Position numbers and translations under genes: made by a program
DNA from: Paenimyroides aestuarii
GTDB lineage: Bacteria > Bacteroidota > Bacteroidia > Flavobacteriales > Flavobacteriaceae
NCBI RefSeq assembly: GCF_024628805.1
Contig: NZ_CP102382.1
Span: 496,001 to 560,000 of the forward strand
Direction: 5' to 3'
DNA: 64,000 nt
Shown: positions 1-8,759 of the stretch, piece after piece
Layout: each line of letters opens with the position of its first letter
Position numbering within the stretch: the first letter of the stretch is position 1
The notes under the pieces: generated by a model
Databases searched by the model: none
Seen by the model: the letters and a program-made list of their open reading frames with translations, nothing else
Told to the model about the DNA's origin: nothing

Positions 1-357
1 GCCATGCAGCAAAAATATTTTAACGCTTCAGAATTTAAAAATCAAATTACTCAGCACATTGGAAACGCTATGGACATTATTCCTACTTTGGATAAAAAAT
101 TTGATTTGGTTTTTATTGATGCCGACAAGGAGAACTATATTAATTACTGGAATTTGGTGGTGCCCAAAATGAATAAAGGGGGAATTATTTTAAGTGATAA
201 TGTGTTGTGGAGCGGCAAGGTTTTAGAAACTGTTAAAAAGAATGATAGGTCTACCCAAGTACTTTTAGAATACAACAAAATTGTGAATGAAGACCCACGG
301 GTTGAAACCGTTTTATTGCCAATACGCGATGGTTTAACGGTTAGTAGGGTTTTGTAG
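1..357 (+). CDS. SAM-dependent O-methyltransferase, C-terminal part (cut by window edge)
   Basis: This is the last ~119 residues of a class I S-adenosylmethionine-dependent methyltransferase of the caffeoyl-CoA O-methyltransferase-like family; the reading frame is open to the window start, so the N-terminus lies outside. Visible family motifs are FDLVFIDADKENY (metal/substrate site), GGIILSDNVLWSGKV and the terminal DGLTVSRV. Members methylate hydroxyl groups of small molecules or tRNA wobble uridines; the substrate cannot be told from this fragment. The first ATG inside the window is internal, not a start. It converges on alaS across a bidirectional terminator. Confidence 0.85.
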   Translation, partial: AMQQKYFNASEFKNQITQHIGNAMDIIPTLDKKFDLVFIDADKENYINYWNLVVPKMNKGGIILSDNVLWSGKVLETVKKNDRSTQVLLEYNKIVNEDPRVETVLLPIRDGLTVSRVL

Positions 358-365
358 AATTGAAA

Positions 366-398
366 AAAACCGTTGTACGTTTATTATACAACGGTTTT
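366..398. terminator. Bidirectional terminator between methyltransferase and alaS
   Basis: A perfect 12-bp stem (366-377 with 387-398) with a 9-nt loop and A/T tails on both sides separates two convergent genes, so it can serve both. Confidence 0.8.
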
Positions 399-438
399 AC
401 TTATTTAATGATGAAGCGGAATTGCTCCATTAAATTTA

Positions 439-3141
439 TTACTTCACAAAATTCACAGCATTTGCAACCGCTTCTCCCATACCAGCAGGATTTTTACCGC
501 CGGCTGTAGCAAAAAATGCCTGTCCGCCTCCGCCGCCTTGGATGTATTTACCCAATTCGCGAACAATTTGTCCAGCATTTAAGCCTTTTGTTTCGGTAAT
601 TTCTTTAGAAACATAGGCAGTCAACATAGGTTTGTCGTTTGTAACGGTTCCAAACAAAATAAAGAAATTAGTTCCTGTTGCGCCAATTTCGTAAGCCAGA
701 TCTTTGGCTCCGCTTGCGTCTAAATCGACCTGCTTTGCTAAAAATTGCACGCCGTTTATTTCTTGAACTTCTTTCAACAAATCGCCTTTTAAACTTTTTG
801 CTTTTTCTTTCAGCAACTGTTCAACTTGTTTTTTCAATTTAGCATTTTCATCTTGCAACGAAAGAACTGCTTTCATGGTATCCTGTGGATTTTTCAAGGC
901 TTCTTTTAGCTCTTTTAAAGTAGCTTCTTGGTTATTGTAGAAATCTTGAACAGCATCGCCGGTTATTGCTTCTATGCGACGAATACCTGCAGCAACCGCA
1001 CTTTCAGATACAATCTTAAACGCCCAAATATCGGCGGTATTCTGCACGTGGATTCCACCGCACAATTCCATAGAATCACCAAATTTAATAGCACGAACGG
1101 TATCGCCGTATTTTTCTCCAAACAATGCCATTACGCCTTCTTCAATTGCTTGTTTAAACGGAATTTCTCTGCGTTCAATCAAAGGCAACTGCTCTTGAAT
1201 ACGTGCGTTTACAAAAGCTTCAATTTGCTGTAACTCCTCATCGGTAACTTTTGCGAAGTGCGAAAAATCGAAACGTAAATAATTTGGCGCAACCAACGAT
1301 CCTTTTTGTTCTACATGTGTACCCAAAATGGTGCGCAATGCCTGATGCAGCAAATGCGTTGCCGAGTGATTTTTAGACGATTTTGTGCGCAAATCTGTAT
1401 TTACTTTTGCTACGAAAGTTCCTTCTAAATTTTCGGGAATTTGCTTTGAAAAATGTAAAATAAGGTTGTTTTCTTTTTTAGTATCGATGATTTCAATAGT
1501 TTGCTTCGCCTGTTCGCTATCGCTCGAGCCATTTGCCGATACCAAAACCCCTTTATCGCCAACCTGCCCACCGCCTTCGGGATAAAACGGCGTGTGATCT
1601 AAAACAATTTGATACAGCGTACCGTCTTTTTTAGATTCCACTTTACGAATACGCGTGATTTTTACTTCGTTTTCAACCTTATCGTATCCTTCAAAAGTTT
1701 CCACATTTCCTTCGATCAACACATTCCAGTCGTCTTTAGAAATTTCAGATGCAGCACGCGAACGATCTTTTTGTGCTTTCATTGCAGCATCAAAACCAGC
1801 TTCGTCTAATTCATATCCTTTTTCACGTAAAATCAATGCTGTTAAATCAATCGGAAAACCAAAAGTATCATACAATTCAAATGCTTTTTCACCTTCAACA
1901 ATTTTACCTTCGGTTTTTTCGATTACTGAATCCAACAAATGCAAACCTTGATCCAAGGTTCTTAAGAAAGAAGCTTCTTCTTCTTTAATCACGTTTTTAA
2001 CCAAATCTTTTTGTGAAACGATTTCAGGAAAGAATTGTCCCATTTGAGCCGACAATACATCAACCAACTCATAAATAAATGGTTCTTTTGTTCCCAAAAA
2101 CGTAAAACCGTATCGAATGGCTCTGCGTAAAATTCTGCGAATTACATAACCTGCACCGTTGTTTGACGGCAACTGTCCATCGGCAATTGCAAACGCAACC
2201 GCACGCACGTGATCAACAATGACGCGAATGGCAATATTGGTTTTGTTTTGTTCTTGAGATTGCTTCGCCAATTCGCTATCGCTCGAGCCATCACTGTCGT
2301 TCAGAATGACATCATTTGTTGTATATTTTTTACCAGTAATTGCTTCCACTTTTGCAATAAGCGGGGTGAACACATCGGTATCATAGTTTGATGTAACGTT
2401 TTGCATTGCCATACACAAACGCTCAAAGCCCATTCCGGTATCAACGTGTTTTGCAGGCAATTTTTCTAAAGATCCATCAGCTTTACGGTTGAATTCCATA
2501 AATACGTTGTTCCAAATTTCAACCACTTGCGGATGATCGGCATTTACTAAAGATCTACCTGAAACTTCACTTCTTTCTGCATCCGGACGTAAATCCACAT
2601 GAATTTCAGAACACGGTCCGCATGGTCCTTGATCGCCCATTTCCCAGAAATTATCTTTTTTATTTCCCAAAATAATTCGGTCTTCGGCTACATATTGTTT
2701 CCATAAATCCCAAGCTTCTTGGTCAAAAGGTACATTTTCAGCATCGTTTCCTTCAAAAACAGAAACATACAAGCGGTCTTTATCAATCTTTAAAACTTCG
2801 GTTAAAAATTCCCAAGCCCAAGCAATAGCTTCTTTCTTGAAATAATCACCAAAAGACCAATTGCCCAACATTTCGAACATGGTGTGGTGATAGGTATCAA
2901 AACCTACATCTTCCAAATCGTTGTGCTTGCCCGAAACACGCAAACATTTTTGTGTATCGGCAATTCGGTTTGATTTTGGAACGGCATTGCCCAAAAAATA
3001 TTCTTTAAACTGTGCCATCCCCGAGTTGTTAAACATAAGGGTTGGATCGTCTTTTAAAACAATTGGTGCCGATGGAACAATTAAATGTCCTTTGCTTTCA
3101 AAAAAATCAAGAAATTTTTTTCTGATATCTTGTGATTTCAT
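439..3141 (-). CDS. alaS: Alanyl-tRNA synthetase
   Basis: A complete 900-residue AlaRS that charges tRNA-Ala. The order is N-terminal class II catalytic domain (starting [14 protein letters not shown]), tRNA recognition region, editing domain with the NHSATHLLH zinc-site motif (His592, His596) and ELCGGIHV further on, a coiled segment, and a C-terminal Gly-rich domain ([10 protein letters not shown]). Two loops look unusual: residues about 277-300 and 537-547 both contain the block SSDSE-x-AKQ, encoded by two near-identical 31-nt stretches (1502-1532 and 2261-2291). These look like in-frame insertions of a dispersed repeat. The frame stays open, so the enzyme is probably functional. A TAATTTTG -7 element lies at 3202-3209 on the minus strand. 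Confidence 0.97.
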   Translation of the reverse strand: MKSQDIRKKFLDFFESKGHLIVPSAPIVLKDDPTLMFNNSGMAQFKEYFLGNAVPKSNRIADTQKCLRVSGKHNDLEDVGFDTYHHTMFEMLGNWSFGDYFKKEAIAWAWEFLTEVLKIDKDRLYVSVFEGNDAENVPFDQEAWDLWKQYVAEDRIILGNKKDNFWEMGDQGPCGPCSEIHVDLRPDAERSEVSGRSLVNADHPQVVEIWNNVFMEFNRKADGSLEKLPAKHVDTGMGFERLCMAMQNVTSNYDTDVFTPLIAKVEAITGKKYTTNDVILNDSDGSSDSELAKQSQEQNKTNIAIRVIVDHVRAVAFAIADGQLPSNNGAGYVIRRILRRAIRYGFTFLGTKEPFIYELVDVLSAQMGQFFPEIVSQKDLVKNVIKEEEASFLRTLDQGLHLLDSVIEKTEGKIVEGEKAFELYDTFGFPIDLTALILREKGYELDEAGFDAAMKAQKDRSRAASEISKDDWNVLIEGNVETFEGYDKVENEVKITRIRKVESKKDGTLYQIVLDHTPFYPEGGGQVGDKGVLVSANGSSDSEQAKQTIEIIDTKKENNLILHFSKQIPENLEGTFVAKVNTDLRTKSSKNHSATHLLHQALRTILGTHVEQKGSLVAPNYLRFDFSHFAKVTDEELQQIEAFVNARIQEQLPLIERREIPFKQAIEEGVMALFGEKYGDTVRAIKFGDSMELCGGIHVQNTADIWAFKIVSESAVAAGIRRIEAITGDAVQDFYNNQEATLKELKEALKNPQDTMKAVLSLQDENAKLKKQVEQLLKEKAKSLKGDLLKEVQEINGVQFLAKQVDLDASGAKDLAYEIGATGTNFFILFGTVTNDKPMLTAYVSKEITETKGLNAGQIVRELGKYIQGGGGGQAFFATAGGKNPAGMGEAVANAVNFVK
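1502..1532 (-). repeat. In-gene repeat copy A within alaS
   Basis: This 31-nt segment matches 2261-2291 at all but two positions and encodes [10 protein letters not shown] in the editing-domain region of AlaRS. It contains the core GGCTCGAGCGATAGCGAA on the coding strand. Confidence 0.75.
2258..2310 (-). repeat. In-gene repeat copy B within alaS, longer form
   Basis: The 31-nt core at 2261-2291 recurs at 1502-1532. Here it is flanked on the coding strand by GTCATTCTGAACGA upstream and AAGCAATCTC downstream, which resemble the ends of intergenic repeats at 43011-43097. It encodes about 20 extra residues (around 281-300) just before the conserved [10 protein letters not shown] segment. Confidence 0.7.
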
Positions 3142-3310
3142 TCGATATATCTAAATTATGAATCGTTCAAAACTAACACTTTAAAAAAGTGAATTAACGT
3201 GCAAAATTAATGATTTTTGGTAGAATTACAGCAATTGTAAGATATTATTAAACTACTTGCAGAATAAATTCAAAAAATTGTATATTAGCATGCAGCAAAA
3301 TGAAACGATA

Positions 3311-3640
3311 ATGCAGATTGAGTTACCTGAAAAAAGATATTACAGCATAGGCGAAATTGCAAAAGCATTTCGTGTAAACGCTTCACTGATTCGTTTTTGG
3401 GAAAAGGAATTTGATGTTTTGAAGCCGAAAAAAAATGCAAAAGGCAACAGAATGTTTACTCCTGAGGATTTAAAAAACTTAAAAACCATTTATCATTTAG
3501 TAAAAGAAAAAGGGTTTACACTTGATGGGGCAAAAGATTTTTTAAAAAACAGCAAAAAAGCGCCCCTAAACACTGTTGAAATTATCGAAAAATTGCAGCT
3601 TATTAAAAAACAATTAATAAATATTAAAAACGAACTTTAA
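3311..3640 (+). CDS. MerR family transcriptional regulator
   Basis: A 109-residue protein with an N-terminal MerR-type winged helix-turn-helix (YYSIGEIAKAF...SLIRFWEKEF...NRMFTPEDL) followed by a short helical dimerisation segment. It lacks an obvious effector-binding C-terminal domain, as is usual for this short flavobacterial type, so its signal is unknown. ATGs at 3257 and 3290 are in frame upstream; I prefer 3311 because conservation typically begins at the LPEKRYYSIGE motif. The next gene, lemA, begins 11 nt after the stop, suggesting a shared transcript. Confidence 0.85.
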   Translation: MQIELPEKRYYSIGEIAKAFRVNASLIRFWEKEFDVLKPKKNAKGNRMFTPEDLKNLKTIYHLVKEKGFTLDGAKDFLKNSKKAPLNTVEIIEKLQLIKKQLINIKNEL

Positions 3641-3651
3641 TTTAGAAAATT

Positions 3652-4248
3652 ATGAAAAAATGGCTTCCTCTAATAATAATTGCAGTAGTAGCAATTGGAA
3701 TTTATTCATGGGTAAAAGGAGTAAACAACACCGCAGTAACTTTAAACGAGAATATTAAAGAAAGTTGGGGAAATGTTGAAACTGCTTATGAAAGAAGAAA
3801 CTCTTTGATAGGAAATCTTGTAAATACGGTAAAAGGAGCTGCCGATTTTGAAAAATCGACACTAGAAGCAGTTATCAATGCTCGTTCAAAAGCAACACAA
3901 ACAACTATTGATCCAACCAATATTACACCTGAACAATTAGCAGCCTTTAGTCAAGCACAAAGCGGTGTAAATAGTGCGCTATCGCGTTTGTTGGTTACTG
4001 TTGAAAAATATCCTGATTTAAAAGCAAATCAAAATTTTATTAAATTACAAGATGAGTTGGTTTCCACAGAAAATCAAATTTTAACAGCACGTACCCGTTT
4101 TAATGAAGCAGTAAAACCATACAATAACCATATAAAAGTATTCCCAAATAACTTGTTAGCAGGTATTTTAGGATTTAGCGAAAAAGGATATTTTAAAGCC
4201 TCAGAAGGAGCGGAAAATGCACCTGAAGTAAATTTTGATTTTAAATAA
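3652..4248 (+). CDS. lemA: LemA family protein
   Basis: A 198-residue LemA protein. It has an N-terminal membrane anchor (KWLPLIIIAVVAIGIYSW), then the helical LemA domain (NENIKESWGNVETAYERR, LVNTVKGAADFEKSTLEAV) and the C-terminal FNEAVKPYNNHIKVFPNNLLA motif. The family is membrane associated with the bulk outside or in the periplasm and has no settled biochemical role. The next gene begins 1 nt after its stop, forming a LemA-TPM-TPM cluster that is common in bacteria. Confidence 0.93.
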   Translation: MKKWLPLIIIAVVAIGIYSWVKGVNNTAVTLNENIKESWGNVETAYERRNSLIGNLVNTVKGAADFEKSTLEAVINARSKATQTTIDPTNITPEQLAAFSQAQSGVNSALSRLLVTVEKYPDLKANQNFIKLQDELVSTENQILTARTRFNEAVKPYNNHIKVFPNNLLAGILGFSEKGYFKASEGAENAPEVNFDFK

Positions 4249-4249
4249 G

Positions 4250-4690
4250 ATGTCGATAACCGAAGATTTTTTAAGCCTTTCTGAAGAACAGGAAATTGTA
4301 GCCGCCATTGTAACGGCCGAAAAAGAAACATCGGGTGAAATACGTGTGCACATAGAAGAACATTCTGATTTGCCTGTACTAGAACGTGCCCAAGAAGTTT
4401 TTAAACAATTAGAAATGCATAAAACAAGCGCCCGCAATGGCGTTTTGTTTTATATAGGCGTTAAAGACCGGCATTTTGCAATTATTGGCGATGATGGAAT
4501 TGATGCGGTGGTTCCCTACGATTTTTGGGAAGCAACAAAGAAAAAAGTCATTGATCATTTCAAAGCCAATCAATACAAACAAGGTTTAATAGCAGGTATT
4601 CTGCATACAGGTAAGCAACTGAAATATTTTTTTCCGTATCAGGGTGCAGATGACGTAAACGAATTACCTAACGAAATTTCAAGAGGTTAA
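4250..4690 (+). CDS. TPM domain protein (cytosolic/peripheral type)
   Basis: A 146-residue protein consisting essentially of one TPM domain (motifs TSGEIRVHIEEHSD and RNGVLFYIGVKDRHFAIIGDDGID). TPM domains occur in the chloroplast phosphatase TLP18.3 and in bacterial YgcG-type proteins. It has no signal peptide. The start chosen at 4250 sits next to the lemA stop; a start at 4235 would overlap lemA. Its stop overlaps the start of the following TPM gene by one base, so the two are probably translationally coupled. Confidence 0.85.
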   Translation: MSITEDFLSLSEEQEIVAAIVTAEKETSGEIRVHIEEHSDLPVLERAQEVFKQLEMHKTSARNGVLFYIGVKDRHFAIIGDDGIDAVVPYDFWEATKKKVIDHFKANQYKQGLIAGILHTGKQLKYFFPYQGADDVNELPNEISRG

Positions 4691-5484
4691 TGAATCCATT
4701 CAAAAAAATAACCACTCTATTTGTTTTGCTTTTCCCTTTATTGGTTCTGGCACAATTTAATATACCCGCAAAACCAAGCCAGGCAAGCGAACAAACCAGT
4801 GTGTATGACTACGCTAATTTATTATCACCCAACGAAAAACAACAATTAGAACAAAAGTTAATAAAATATGCCGATACCACAACAACACAAATTGTGATAG
4901 CCATTATTCCTAGTTTGCAAGGCGAATATGAAGGAGAATTGGCTCCGAAATGGGCACACAAATGGGGAATTGGTCAAAAAGATAAAGACAACGGTGTTTT
5001 CATTCTATTAGCAGAAAAAGAAAAAAAAATATGGATTGCTCCGGGTTATGGATTGGAACATCTTTTAACAGCTGGAATTAACGGCGAAATTATTAGAAAT
5101 TATATCATCCCCGAATTTAAGAAAGGTGATTATTATGCCGGATTAGATATTGGAACCACCAAGCTGATGGATCTTTTTTCGGGAACTTACAAAGGAACTC
5201 GACAAGAAAACAAAAAAAGCAGCAGTGGTTTTCCTGTTTTTTTTATCATCCTTATTGTTATTATAATAATTATTGCCAGTAAATCGGGCGGCGGTAAAGG
5301 AAACAATCGCGGACGTCGCGGCGGCCCCGACTTAATGGATATTATTATTTTAAGCAGTCTAGGTCGTGGAGGCGGCGGTGGCGGTTTTGGAGGCTCTTCT
5401 GGCGGCGGTGGCTTCGGTGGCGGATTTGGCGGTGGCTTCGGTGGCGGCGGATTCTCTGGTGGTGGTGCCGGCGGAAGTTGGTAA
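4690..5484 (+). CDS. TPM domain protein, YgcG-like, membrane anchored with glycine-rich tail
   Basis: A 264-residue exported protein. It has a signal peptide (about residues 1-22, ending LVLAQ), a periplasmic TPM domain (SVYDYANLLSPNEKQQLEQKL, NGVFILLAEKEKKIWIAPGYG), a transmembrane helix (FPVFFIILIVIIIIIASK) and a glycine/serine/phenylalanine-rich tail of about 60 residues. This is the standard YgcG/TPM layout. It is last in the lemA-TPM-TPM cluster and is followed by a terminator. The function of this membrane trio is not established. Confidence 0.88.
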   Translation: MNPFKKITTLFVLLFPLLVLAQFNIPAKPSQASEQTSVYDYANLLSPNEKQQLEQKLIKYADTTTTQIVIAIIPSLQGEYEGELAPKWAHKWGIGQKDKDNGVFILLAEKEKKIWIAPGYGLEHLLTAGINGEIIRNYIIPEFKKGDYYAGLDIGTTKLMDLFSGTYKGTRQENKKSSSGFPVFFIILIVIIIIIASKSGGGKGNNRGRRGGPDLMDIIILSSLGRGGGGGGFGGSSGGGGFGGGFGGGFGGGGFSGGGAGGSW

Positions 5485-5502
5485 AAACCATTTAAAATAT
5501 TT

Positions 5503-5530
5503 AAAGCAGTTCATTGGAGCTGCTTTTTTT
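5503..5530 (+). terminator. Terminator after TPM cluster
   Basis: A 10-bp stem (5503-5512 with 5517-5526) with a 4-nt loop is followed by a T run, 19 nt after the stop codon. Confidence 0.8.
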
Positions 5531-5550
5531 TAATCATTATATAAGAATTT

Positions 5551-5602
5551 TGACTAAAGTCTTATAACACACCATGTAATACCATCGGGCTGAAACCCGA
5601 CA
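5551..5602. repeat. Probable dispersed intergenic repeat
   Basis: This stretch contains two small palindromes (GACTAAAGTC and CGGGCTGAAACCCG) separated by about 25 nt. The layout resembles short repeats scattered between genes in Flavobacteria; that resemblance is from general knowledge and only one copy is visible here. Confidence 0.35.
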
Positions 5603-5687
5603 CATTTAAATTTATATACTGTTAAACTACAAATTCCTCCATTTATTAAAATCAAAAAAAGCCCCAGATTTCTCTGAAGCTTTCTAG

Positions 5688-5760
<73 letters not shown>

Positions 5761-5837
5761 CTGTGCGTTAAATTGAATTTTTATTACGATTAAAAAACGA
5801 AATTCTAAACATTTTTTAAAAGGACTTCTAGTCTTAG

Positions 5838-5910
<73 letters not shown>

Positions 5911-5998
5911 CTATTGTGGTGCAAAGATAAGGCAACTTTTTGAACTACCAAAGTTTTTACAACAATTTTTAAAATTAGTGTGTTTCACGAATATTGAC

Positions 5999-6006
5999 TA
6001 ACTTTG
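5999..6006 (+). promoter_or_regulatory. Candidate -7 element for era-der
   Basis: TAACTTTG matches the Bacteroidetes -7 consensus TAnnTTTG and lies 19 nt before the era start. No clear TTG is seen at the expected -33 position. Confidence 0.45.
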
Positions 6007-6025
6007 CAAATTATTACAGAAATTT

Positions 6026-6910
6026 ATGTCGCACAAAGCTGGTTTTATAAATATTATCGGAAATCCAAACGTTGGTAAATCAACTCTTATGAATGCTTTT
6101 GTTGGTGAGCGTTTGTCCATCATCACCTCAAAGGCACAAACAACACGCCACCGCATCTTCGGAATTGTAAATGGCGACGATTTTCAAATGGTCTTTTCGG
6201 ATACACCCGGAATCATCAAGCCTGCTTATGAATTACAAAGTTCGATGATGGATTTCGTGAAATCGGCTTTTGAAGATGCGGACATTCTTTTGTATATGGT
6301 GGAAGTAGGCGAACGCGAATTGAAAGACGAAGCTTTCTTTAAAAAAATCACACATGCAAAAGTACCGGTTTTGTTGCTGTTGAATAAAATCGATAAATCA
6401 AACCAAGAACATTTAGAAGAACAAGTGGCTTTGTGGAAGGAAAAAGTTCCCAACGCAGAAATACTTCCTATATCGGCACTAAACAATTTTAATGTGGATA
6501 CGGTTTTCAACCGCATTCTAGAATTGCTGCCCGAATCGCCACCTTATTATCCAAAAGATGCGTTAACCGACAAACCCGAACGCTTCTTTGTGAATGAAAT
6601 CATCCGCGAAAAAATTCTTTTAAATTATCAAAAAGAGATTCCGTATTCGGTAGAAATCGAAACAGAAGAATTTAAAGAAGAAGAAAAAATCATTCATATA
6701 AAAGCGGTGATTATGGTGGAACGCGACAGCCAAAAAGGCATCATCATTGGTCACAAAGGATCGGCACTAAAAAAAGTGGGAATGGAAGCGCGCGCCGACT
6801 TAGAGAAGTTTTTCGACAAGCAAGTGCATATCGAACTTTTTGTAAAAGTGAATAAAGATTGGCGAAACAACCAATTTCAATTACGCCGTTTCGGATATCA
6901 ACAAAAATAA
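6026..6910 (+). CDS. era: GTPase Era
   Basis: A 294-residue GTPase that binds 16S rRNA near its 3' end during 30S maturation. The G domain shows GNPNVGKS (12-19), DTPG (59-62) and NKID (120-123); the C-terminal KH RNA-binding domain carries GIIIGHKGSALKKVG. Length and layout are typical. It lies 30 nt upstream of der, another ribosome-assembly GTPase, and the two probably form an operon ending at the terminator after der. Confidence 0.97.
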   Translation: MSHKAGFINIIGNPNVGKSTLMNAFVGERLSIITSKAQTTRHRIFGIVNGDDFQMVFSDTPGIIKPAYELQSSMMDFVKSAFEDADILLYMVEVGERELKDEAFFKKITHAKVPVLLLLNKIDKSNQEHLEEQVALWKEKVPNAEILPISALNNFNVDTVFNRILELLPESPPYYPKDALTDKPERFFVNEIIREKILLNYQKEIPYSVEIETEEFKEEEKIIHIKAVIMVERDSQKGIIIGHKGSALKKVGMEARADLEKFFDKQVHIELFVKVNKDWRNNQFQLRRFGYQQK

Positions 6911-6940
6911 AAAATCACACTTTTTAAAAGTGCACATTAT

Positions 6941-8251
6941 ATGAACAACATTGTAGCAATAGTAGGAAGACCCAATGTAGGAAAGTCAACCTTTTTTAAC
7001 CGTCTTATTCAAAGACGCGAAGCCATAGTAGATTCGGTAAGTGGTGTTACCCGTGATCGCAATTATGGAAAAAGTGAATGGAACGGAAAAGAATTCTCTG
7101 TAATCGATACCGGTGGATATATTAAAGGATCAGATGATATTTTTGAAGCTGAAATACGCAAACAAGTAGAATTGGCAATTGATGAAGCCGATGCGATTGT
7201 ATTTTTGGTTGATGTGGAAGAAGGAATCACCCCAATGGATGATGAAGTGGCAAAATTGTTGCGCAAGGTTACCAAACCGGTTTTGTTGGTTGTTAACAAA
7301 GTGGACAATGCCAAACGCGAGCAAGATGCTTTTGAATTTTACAATTTAGGCTTGGGCGAATACGTGACCATGTCTGGAATGAGTGGCTCTGGAACGGGCG
7401 AAGTATTAGACAAGATTGTTGAAATTTTACCGGAATTGCCAGAAGTTGAAGAAGTAAAAGACGAATTGCCTCGTTTTGCAGTGGTTGGTCGTCCAAATGC
7501 AGGGAAATCCAGCTTTATTAACGCTTTAATTGGCGAAGATCGTTTTGTGGTTACCGATATTGCAGGAACAACGCGCGATGCGATCGACACAAAATACAAC
7601 CGTTTTGGTTTTGAATTCAACTTGGTGGACACAGCAGGTATCCGTAGAAAAGCAAAAGTAAAAGAAGATTTAGAATTTTACTCGGTAATGCGCTCTGTGC
7701 GTGCTATTGAGCATGCCGATGTTTGTATTTTAGTGATTGATGCAACTCGTGGTTTTGAAGGTCAGGATCAAAGCATCTTTTGGTTGGCAGAAAAAAACCG
7801 CAAGGGAATTGTAATCTTGGTAAACAAATGGGATTTGGTTGAAAAAGACACCATGACCTCGTTTGATTACGAGAAAAAAATACGCGAAGAAATAGCGCCG
7901 TTTACCGATGTGCCTATTCTTTTTGTATCAGCTTTAACAAAACAACGTTTACTAAAAGCGTTAGAAACAGCTGTAGAAGTGTATGAAAACCGCAAACAAC
8001 GTATCGCAACATCAAAATTTAACGAAACCATGTTGCCGATTATTGAACACAATCCACCACCGGCAATTAAAGGGAAATACATTAAAATTAAATATTGTAT
8101 GCAATTGCCAACACCTGTGCCGCAGTTTGTGTTTTTTGCCAATTTACCGCAATATATTAAAGATCCATACAAGCGTTTTGTAGAAAACAAATTACGCGAA
8201 ATTTATAATTTTGAAGGAGTACCGATCGAGATTTACTTCCGTCAGAAATAA
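6941..8251 (+). CDS. der: GTPase Der (EngA)
   Basis: A 436-residue protein with two tandem GTPase domains: GRPNVGKS (9-16) with DTGG and NKVD, and GRPNAGKS (around 181-189) with DTAG and NKWD. A C-terminal KH-like domain ends [11 protein letters not shown]. Der acts in 50S subunit assembly. It follows era closely and is terminated by a strong hairpin. Confidence 0.97.
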   Translation: MNNIVAIVGRPNVGKSTFFNRLIQRREAIVDSVSGVTRDRNYGKSEWNGKEFSVIDTGGYIKGSDDIFEAEIRKQVELAIDEADAIVFLVDVEEGITPMDDEVAKLLRKVTKPVLLVVNKVDNAKREQDAFEFYNLGLGEYVTMSGMSGSGTGEVLDKIVEILPELPEVEEVKDELPRFAVVGRPNAGKSSFINALIGEDRFVVTDIAGTTRDAIDTKYNRFGFEFNLVDTAGIRRKAKVKEDLEFYSVMRSVRAIEHADVCILVIDATRGFEGQDQSIFWLAEKNRKGIVILVNKWDLVEKDTMTSFDYEKKIREEIAPFTDVPILFVSALTKQRLLKALETAVEVYENRKQRIATSKFNETMLPIIEHNPPPAIKGKYIKIKYCMQLPTPVPQFVFFANLPQYIKDPYKRFVENKLREIYNFEGVPIEIYFRQK

Positions 8252-8255
8252 TTAC

Positions 8256-8285
8256 AAAAGGAAAGGTTTAAACGTCTTTCCTTTT
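8256..8285 (+). terminator. Terminator after der
   Basis: A 10-bp stem (8256-8265 with 8276-8285) with a 10-nt loop is followed by a T run, starting 5 nt after the der stop. Confidence 0.8.
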
Positions 8286-8335
8286 TTTGTATCAAAATTT
8301 AACAAAATCAACAACCAAAAGAGTATTTTACAATT

Positions 8336-8352
8336 CCCACAGATGCACAGAT
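8336..8352. repeat. Dispersed 17-nt repeat arm CCCACAGATGCACAGAT
   Basis: The identical 17-mer occurs at 55611-55627 as the left arm of a longer inverted repeat, and a partial form at 11444-11456. Here it lies at the broken left side of a hydrolase remnant. Confidence 0.65.
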
Positions 8353-8385
8353 AATTATTTCAAACAAAACAATCTCTATTTATCG

Positions 8386-8571
8386 AAAGTGAAGAGTCCT
8401 ATTTTTATTTTCCATGGTGAAAAAGATTATGTTATTGCACCAGAAAACTCATTGCAATTGAAGCCTCTTATAAAAAATAAAGACACTATTTTTCTACTTA
8501 AAAACCAAGGTCATATCGGTATTAACGATCATTCGCAATATCGAAAAGAATTAATTGCTATACTCAAGTAG
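8386..8571 (+). pseudogene. Alpha/beta hydrolase remnant (C-terminal fragment)
   Basis: The ~61 readable residues resemble the C-terminal third of an alpha/beta hydrolase of the dienelactone-hydrolase/DUF type: SPIFIFHGEKDYVIAPENS contains the catalytic Asp context and NQGHIGIND the catalytic His context. The nucleophile elbow (G-x-S-x-G) and the rest of the fold are absent. The frame opens at 8287 but the first ~30 codons are unrelated low-quality sequence containing a dispersed repeat at 8336-8352. I therefore read this as a truncated remnant rather than a gene. Confidence 0.6.
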
Positions 8572-8759
8572 ATTTTTTACTTTATTCAAAAAGGCACAAA
8601 ATATACACGATTACTATTATTTAAAAGTAAAAAAAACAGCATTAATGAACTACATTTCGAACAGAAGATAAAACAACCATTCTCTTTTTTTTATGAAATT
8701 CAATTAAATTTTAGACTGATTTCATTAAATTTACGCTAATAAATAACATTACACTAAAA

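Noticed and set aside
928..2391. Several open frames of 60-100 codons antisense to alaS
   Set aside because: They lie wholly within the alaS coding region, lack recognisable motifs and have the composition expected of shadow frames.
3178..3192. Small hairpin (CACTTT/AAAGTG) in the alaS leader as a T-box or attenuator
   Set aside because: Only 6 bp, with no T run or T-box sequence; insufficient to support regulation.
5365..5484. GGC/GGT-rich tandem-looking repeat
   Set aside because: It is in frame and encodes the glycine-rich tail typical of YgcG/TPM proteins.
8287..8385. N-terminal part of the 94-codon frame after der as a real protein start
   Set aside because: The sequence is non-conserved, overlaps the der terminator tail and contains a dispersed repeat; only the C-terminal part resembles a hydrolase.
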